From Pseudomonadota bacterium (GTDB lineage: Bacteria > Pseudomonadota > Alphaproteobacteria > Rhizobiales > Hyphomicrobiaceae): 17,560 nucleotides of DNA. The translations under genes and the position numbers were made by a program. Of the stretch, positions 14,070 through 17,560 are shown in pieces; the stretch's first letter is position 1; each line of letters starts with the position of its first letter. Below the pieces are notes generated by a model. That model was not told where the DNA came from and searched no databases. It saw only the letters and a program-made list of their open reading frames with translations. Location of the stretch: positions 1 through 17,560 of the forward strand of contig QGVC01000032.1 of the NCBI GenBank assembly GCA_003242645.1. Reading direction: 5' to 3'.

Positions 14070-15869
14070 GTGACGCGCCTTGGCAACCCGTTGCTCTTCA
14101 CGGAAGTTAACTTTCCGCAAACCGATCTTCGGAGCTCGCCGACGCCATTACGCTTCCACCAGCTACGCTTTCACCAGCTCCCGCTTTCAAGCCTCCTGGC
14201 GCTTGTTGCGCTTGCTTCCCTGCTTCCCGTGGCGCTGCTGGCGGCCTATGGCCTTAAAGGGTATTTCGCGCGGGAACGCGCCGGGGAGCTCGACAAGCTA
14301 TCCGCCCGCGCAGAAAGTCTCGCCCGTGCCGTTGATCGCGAGCTGCGAGGCTACATTGACCTTGCCGACATTGTGGCGAGGTCGCGGCACCTACGAACAG
14401 GTGACATAGAAGCCTTCGGGGACCTCGCGCGCGATGCCGCCGGGGGAGCCAACGGGCCAGGCGGCTATTTCGCGCTTATCGCCCGCTCGGGGCAGCATCT
14501 CGTCAATACGCGGTTGCCGGTCGGGGCGCGCCTGCCGAGGACCATCAATCTGGAAGCGCTCCGCCACGTCATTGCAACACGCCGCGCTGCTGTGGGCGAC
14601 TTAGAGATCAGCCCGACAACAAGAGGCTTCCAGTTTGTCACGCGGGTGCCGGTGGTCGTCGACGGCGAGGTGCGCTATGTGCTGGCCTTCGCACCGCATC
14701 ATGCTCACATCAGCGATGTCTTGCGGGACGCCGATTGGCCGCAGCAGTGGTTCGCTTCTGTCGTCGACGGGCAGGGGCGCATCATCGCCCGGTCAAATGA
14801 TAATCGAATCGGCCCCCAGTCCGTCTGGGACGCGAAACGGCGAGCGTTGGGCCTGACGGGCGCTGGCTGGCTGGAGGGAACAGATCGGGAAGGGCGCGAC
14901 TGCGTCTCCGCGTTTCAGGCTTCCGAACTGAGCAACTGGTATGTCTACGTTTGGGTGCCGCGGGACGTGCTGATGGCCCCGGAGCGAGCTGCCCGCTGGC
15001 CCTTATTCGGTGGCCTTGCCGCCGCGTTGCTCGCCTCCATGTTGGCAGCGTTTGTGGCTGGGCGCTCGGTTCAAAGCGCCATAGGCCGCGTGCTTCAAGT
15101 CGCGCGGAGATTGGGGCAAGGCCAGCCGGTCAGCTTCCACAACACTCACATGCGCGAGGCGAACGAAGTCGGCGTGGCGCTCGTCAAGGCCGCCCGGCAA
15201 ATTGCAATGCGGGAGGAGCACGCGCGCTTGCTCATGCGGGAGCTGTCGCATCGCAGCAAGAACCTCCTTGCCATTGTCGAAGTCATGGCCCGGCAATCCG
15301 AACGCGCGTCCAGAAGCAGAGCGGAGTTCCTCGAGCGCTTTGGCGCGCGTATTGCCAGCCTTTCAAAGTCGCACGACCTGCTGGTGCACCGGAACTGGCA
15401 AGGCGTTCCGATCACTGAGCTGATTCGCACGCAATTGGTGGCCTTCGCCGACCCTGTCGAGCAGCGGATCAAGATGGACGGTCCTGATCTCGTCCTTCGG
15501 CCGGAAGCGTCGCAGAACATCGGCATGGCGCTGCATGAGCTGGCCACGAACGCCAGTAAGCACGGCGCGCTTTCGGTCCCTACTGGTTTTGTTCGGCTCG
15601 CCTGGAAGGAGTTTCGCGATTCGACGGGAACCGCCCGTTTCGAAATGCGCTGGCAGGAATGCAGCGGTCCTCCAGTTGTGGCGCCAGCCAGCAAGGGATT
15701 TGGCTCCGCGATGCTGGAATTTATCGTGCCTAGCGCCCTCAGCGGCCGCGCTCATCTCGACTGGAAGGAGGACGGCCTCGTTTGGACGCTCGACGTGCCA
15801 GCAGAAACGGCGATCGCTGGCAGAGTTGAGGGGGTCGAAGAGGCGTCGGCAGAAACAAGCGAAGGCTGA
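14070..15869 (+). CDS. Membrane-bound HWE-family sensor histidine kinase with periplasmic sensor domain
   Basis: A 599-residue transmembrane kinase. TM1 spans about residues 39-61 and TM2 about 312-330. Between them lies a 250-residue extracytoplasmic region that looks like a Cache-type sensor (GGYFALIARSGQHLVNTRLP, WFASVVDGQGRIIARS, LSNWYVYVWVP). A HAMP-like linker follows (about 331-385), then the HWE core with His394 in ELSHRSKNLLAIV, N box LHELATNASKHGALS (His489, Asn494) and WQECSGPP (Trp528, Glu530). The GTG start at 14070 has no good ribosome binding site and lies 26 bases after the upstream kinase stop, suggesting translational coupling; a TTG at 14091 is an alternative. A 15-base tandem duplication gives RFHQLRFHQL just before TM1. 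The gene converges on tRNA-Arg. Confidence 0.93.
   Translation: MTRLGNPLLFTEVNFPQTDLRSSPTPLRFHQLRFHQLPLSSLLALVALASLLPVALLAAYGLKGYFARERAGELDKLSARAESLARAVDRELRGYIDLADIVARSRHLRTGDIEAFGDLARDAAGGANGPGGYFALIARSGQHLVNTRLPVGARLPRTINLEALRHVIATRRAAVGDLEISPTTRGFQFVTRVPVVVDGEVRYVLAFAPHHAHISDVLRDADWPQQWFASVVDGQGRIIARSNDNRIGPQSVWDAKRRALGLTGAGWLEGTDREGRDCVSAFQASELSNWYVYVWVPRDVLMAPERAARWPLFGGLAAALLASMLAAFVAGRSVQSAIGRVLQVARRLGQGQPVSFHNTHMREANEVGVALVKAARQIAMREEHARLLMRELSHRSKNLLAIVEVMARQSERASRSRAEFLERFGARIASLSKSHDLLVHRNWQGVPITELIRTQLVAFADPVEQRIKMDGPDLVLRPEASQNIGMALHELATNASKHGALSVPTGFVRLAWKEFRDSTGTARFEMRWQECSGPPVVAPASKGFGSAMLEFIVPSALSGRAHLDWKEDGLVWTLDVPAETAIAGRVEGVEEASAETSEG
14149..14178 (+). repeat. 15-bp tandem duplication in the second kinase gene
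   Basis: TACGCTTCCACCAGC (14149-14163) is followed directly by TACGCTTTCACCAGC (14164-14178), one mismatch. In frame it encodes RFHQL twice in the cytoplasmic tail just before the first membrane segment. It is the sort of repeat that can expand or contract without breaking the frame. Confidence 0.8.
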
Positions 15870-15888
15870 AGCCGCTCTTCGAAGTTCA

Positions 15889-15965
15889 TGGCGACCCCGG
15901 CAGGATTCGAACCTGCGACCCTCTGCTTAGAAGGCAGATGCTCTATCCAACTGAGCTACGGGGCC
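15889..15965 (-). tRNA. tRNA-Arg (anticodon TCT)
   Basis: A complete 77-base cloverleaf on the minus strand with the CCA end encoded. The acceptor GGCCCCG pairs with CGGGGTC (one G.T). The D arm is GCTC-AGTTGGAT-AGAGC-like, the anticodon arm TCTGC-CTTCTAA-GCAGA with TCT at positions 34-36, the variable loop GGGTC, and the T arm GCAGG-TTCGAAT-CCTGC. TCT reads AGA/AGG arginine codons. It lies 19 bases from the end of the convergent kinase gene. No integrase or repeated tRNA 3' end is visible nearby, so there is no sign of an element inserted here. Confidence 0.97.
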
Positions 15966-15977
15966 TTGACCGCACAA

Positions 15978-16014
15978 TAGCCGATCGAAGGCCAGGCGTC
16001 CTCCCGAACGGCTA
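15978..16014 (-). terminator. Hairpin at the end of the NDUFS4-like gene, possible terminator
   Basis: On the minus strand TAGCCGTTCG (16005-16014), which includes the TAG stop codon, pairs with CGATCGGCTA (15978-15987) with one mismatch around a 17-base loop. It is followed by TTGTGCGG, not a T-run. It could end the upstream message or mark a processing point ahead of tRNA-Arg, whose 5' end is only 12 bases further on. Confidence 0.35.
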
Positions 16015-16317
16015 GTGCGTCCAGGCGCCAATGCGGCCATACCTGAAGTTGTCCGCATACGACTTCAGAACCGGCCTACGCGGCTCTGGTTCTTGGACGA
16101 TGTAAGCGATGCCGTTGCGCTCGGCGTAAGCGATGGCCTCCTCCTTCGAATCGAATGTCAGCTGGACCTGCTCCAGGGTATCCTGCTGGCCAGTCCACCC
16201 CATCAGCGGATCGATGGTTCGAGGTAACCGAGGCTCGAACTCGAGCACCCACTCCTTCGTGCGGGCAGTGCCCGACTGCATGGCGGTCTTCGCCGGCTTG
16301 TAGATGCGCGCAACCAT
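16012..16317 (-). CDS. NDUFS4-like accessory subunit of respiratory complex I
   Basis: A 101-residue protein of the ETC complex I subunit conserved region family, the bacterial counterpart of mitochondrial NDUFS4 (18 kDa, AQDQ). Signatures are ARIYKPAKTAMQSGTARTKE near the N-terminus, WVLEFEP, DPLMGWTGQQDT, a QVQLTFDSKEEAIAYAERNG stretch and the C-terminal KSYADNFRYGRIGAWTH. In Alphaproteobacteria it binds the peripheral arm of NADH:ubiquinone oxidoreductase near the NADH-oxidising module; it is usually encoded away from the nuo operon, as here. There is no signal peptide or membrane segment, consistent with the cytoplasmic side. The ATG at 16315-16317 has CGGGA and CGGA upstream. It stands alone with its own promoter and is followed by tRNA-Arg. 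Confidence 0.94.
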   Translation of the reverse strand: MVARIYKPAKTAMQSGTARTKEWVLEFEPRLPRTIDPLMGWTGQQDTLEQVQLTFDSKEEAIAYAERNGIAYIVQEPEPRRPVLKSYADNFRYGRIGAWTH

Positions 16318-16361
16318 GTCCGATCCCGCAGTCCCAATCGAAAACCTGTGCTTGCGCCCGG

Positions 16362-16390
16362 AACATACGCAGTCCGCGGCGGCACTTCAA
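16362..16390 (-). promoter_or_regulatory. Probable promoter of the NDUFS4-like gene
   Basis: On the minus strand TTGAAG (16385-16390), a 17-base spacer and TATGTT (16362-16367) make a good sigma-70-type promoter, predicting a start near 16355 and a leader of about 38 bases. The ideal spacing and placement support it; there is no experimental evidence. Confidence 0.6.
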
Positions 16391-16535
16391 TGCCGCTTGC
16401 CAGCACGGGACGCCGCGCGCCGGCAGCAGTGCTGAGATCGGATGACGGCCGATCCACCCTAGCAGACGCATCCCACGCTCAAGGAAGACTTGCTGGAGGA
16501 GCGCCACTGCCGAATACTGAGGCCGAGGTCGTTCT

Positions 16536-16551
16536 CGCCACTAAAGTGGCG
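16536..16551. repeat. Inverted repeat just upstream of the alpha/beta hydrolase gene
   Basis: CGCCACT-AA-AGTGGCG is a perfect 7-bp inverted repeat with a 2-base centre, 20 bases before the ATG. A further CGCCACT half-site lies at 16502-16508 in the same orientation as the left arm. The position suits an operator or a structure in the message leader; no regulator is assigned. Confidence 0.45.
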
Positions 16552-16571
16552 CAGCCACGGAAGCCCATCGC

Positions 16572-17366
16572 ATGAGCAGCTCGTTCGTCGTTCTGCCCGA
16601 CGGCGCCCGCCTCGCCGTCACAGTCACAGGAAGCGGCCGCGATCTCGTCCTCGTCAGCGGCCTCGGAGGAACCGCTGCCTTTTGGGATCCCGTGGTTCCG
16701 CATCTGGAGCCGCATTTCCGGGTCATCCGGTTCGACCAGCGCGGTATCGGCAGGAGCGACCGCGGCACAGAACAAGTGAATATCAATCGCCTAGCGCACG
16801 ACACACTCGCGGTGCTTGAGCATGTCGATGCCCGAAACGCCATGTTGCTGGGCCATTCGACGGGTGGCGTCATCCTCCAGGAGCTGGCGCTGATCGATCC
16901 GTCGCGCGTGGGTGCGCTCGTGCTCAGCGGCACATGGGCGCGCCCGAACCGCTTCATGGCGGAGCTGTTCCGTTCGCGCACCGTTTTGCTCAAGACAGTG
17001 CCACGCGAATATGCCGCCATGCTGGCCTTCATAGGCTATACGCCGGACTGGCTGAACGCGAACTGGGCGCATTACGAGACGATGCTGGCCGCAGCGCCGA
17101 TGACGCCCGAGCAGCAGAGGGTCGTGGAAGAGCGTATCCAGGCGCTGCTCGCTTTCGATCGAAGCAGCGACATCGGATCAATCAGCCTGCCGACGCTCAT
17201 CCAGGGTGCTGAAGACGATCTCATCGTGCCGGCGTTCCTGCAGCGCGAGCTGGCAAGTTTGATGCCGAAAGCAGAGCTGCGCATTCTGCCGAGTGGCGGG
17301 CACTTCTTCCCCGTGACGCGCTTGCAGGAATTCGTGGGCATGCTGCTGGAATGGAAGAACGCTTAG
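16572..17366 (+). CDS. Alpha/beta-fold hydrolase
   Basis: A 264-residue cytosolic hydrolase with a complete apparent catalytic triad: nucleophile Ser96 in LLGHSTGGV, acid Asp215 or Asp216 in GAEDDLIVP, and His244 in SGGHFFP. The oxyanion-hole region is VSGLGGTAAFW (28-38) and the strand motif VIRFDQRGIGRSD (51-63) is typical of the group that includes 3-oxoadipate enol-lactonase (PcaD), RutD and haloperoxidase-like esterases. A helical cap lies at about 125-195. The substrate cannot be told from sequence, since no pca or rut gene is beside it. The ATG at 16572 has CGGAAG about ten bases upstream. It is preceded by an inverted repeat and converges on the partial gene at the right edge. Confidence 0.9.
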   Translation: MSSSFVVLPDGARLAVTVTGSGRDLVLVSGLGGTAAFWDPVVPHLEPHFRVIRFDQRGIGRSDRGTEQVNINRLAHDTLAVLEHVDARNAMLLGHSTGGVILQELALIDPSRVGALVLSGTWARPNRFMAELFRSRTVLLKTVPREYAAMLAFIGYTPDWLNANWAHYETMLAAAPMTPEQQRVVEERIQALLAFDRSSDIGSISLPTLIQGAEDDLIVPAFLQRELASLMPKAELRILPSGGHFFPVTRLQEFVGMLLEWKNA

Positions 17367-17396
17367 CTTGAAGCCGCCCCTACGAAATCCGGCCTC

Positions 17397-17560
17397 TTAG
17401 AGCATATAATCCCGCGCTGCCTCGGCGATGAAGTCCGCCACATATGCTGCGAAGGAGCGCCAGACCTCAATTCGGAATTCGGTTTCACCCGTCCGCCAAA
17501 GGACAATTTCGGCTTTTCCGAGGAGCGTCCGCGTGCACTTGCCGACCGGAAAGGCCGCAA
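17397..17560 (-). CDS. C-terminal end of an unrecognised protein (cut by window edge)
   Basis: A frame open to the window edge encodes 53 residues ending at a TAA (17397-17399): it includes KCTRTLLGKAEIVLWRTGE and FAAYVADFIAEAARDYML. The composition and GC-ending codons look like real protein, ending in an amphipathic helix, whereas the overlapping longer frame 17363-17560 (starting TTG) is rich in Arg/Ser/Pro and looks like a shadow. There are 30 bases between this stop and the convergent hydrolase stop. I do not recognise the family, and the start lies outside the window. Confidence 0.6.
   Translation of the reverse strand, partial: AAFPVGKCTRTLLGKAEIVLWRTGETEFRIEVWRSFAAYVADFIAEAARDYML

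Noticed and set aside
15889..15965. tRNA-Arg as an integration site
   Set aside because: No integrase gene and no second copy of the tRNA 3' end is visible on either side within the window.
17363..17560. 65-codon open frame on the minus strand at the right edge
   Set aside because: Starts with TTG at the very edge, is rich in Arg/Ser/Pro and overlaps the hydrolase stop; the other frame ending at 17397 has much better composition.
1..17560. CRISPR arrays, insertion sequences, integrases, toxin-antitoxin pairs or prophage genes
   Set aside because: I looked for evenly spaced repeats, transposase or recombinase motifs and small paired genes on both strands and found none.

Overview
The window is GC-rich DNA from a flagellated alphaproteobacterium, most likely of the order Hyphomicrobiales (Rhizobiales). 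Four things point there: the order ftcR-flgE-flgK-flgL-flaF, a SAM-II riboswitch in front of metZ, two HWE-type histidine kinases in a row, and a bacterial NDUFS4-type complex I accessory subunit. I cannot name the genus from sequence alone. I see no transposase, integrase, CRISPR array or prophage gene, so this looks like ordinary chromosome.

Layout. (1) 1-4806, minus strand: a flagellar block transcribed ftcR -> flgE -> flgK -> flgL -> flaF, with flaF running off the left edge. It holds the regulator, the hook protein, the two hook-filament junction proteins and a flagellin regulator. (2) 4807-5172: a gene-poor gap with the likely ftcR promoter and a cluster of inverted repeats. (3) 5173-6565, minus: metZ (O-succinylhomoserine sulfhydrylase). 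Its leader contains, in order, a promoter, a SAM-II aptamer, an intrinsic-terminator hairpin and a strong ribosome binding site, so methionine synthesis is probably shut down by S-adenosylmethionine. (4) 6688-7791, plus: a double-domain dCTP deaminase, divergent from metZ. (5) 7804-10631, minus: acyP-dapD-dapE-arsR, that is an acylphosphatase, two enzymes of the succinylase branch of lysine/diaminopimelate synthesis, and an ArsR-type regulator that may have its own, nearly leaderless promoter. (6) 10632-11340: a 709-base gap without a convincing gene but with several palindromes and a foldable element. (7) 11341-15869, plus: two adjacent HWE histidine kinases. The first is soluble (GAF plus four PAS domains) and the second is membrane-bound with a periplasmic sensor. 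No response regulator gene is visible beside them. (8) 15889-16390, minus: tRNA-Arg(TCT) and the NDUFS4-like subunit with its promoter. (9) 16572-17366, plus: an alpha/beta hydrolase, convergent with the C-terminal end of an unrecognised protein at the right edge.

The best regulatory find is the metZ leader, where aptamer, terminator and a mutually exclusive antiterminator pairing can all be read by eye. Other points worth checking are the atypical receiver of FtcR (Glu where the phosphoacceptor Asp should be), the orphan kinase pair, the possibly leaderless arsR promoter with a CxxxC motif in its product, and the structured intergenic element at 10788-10856.
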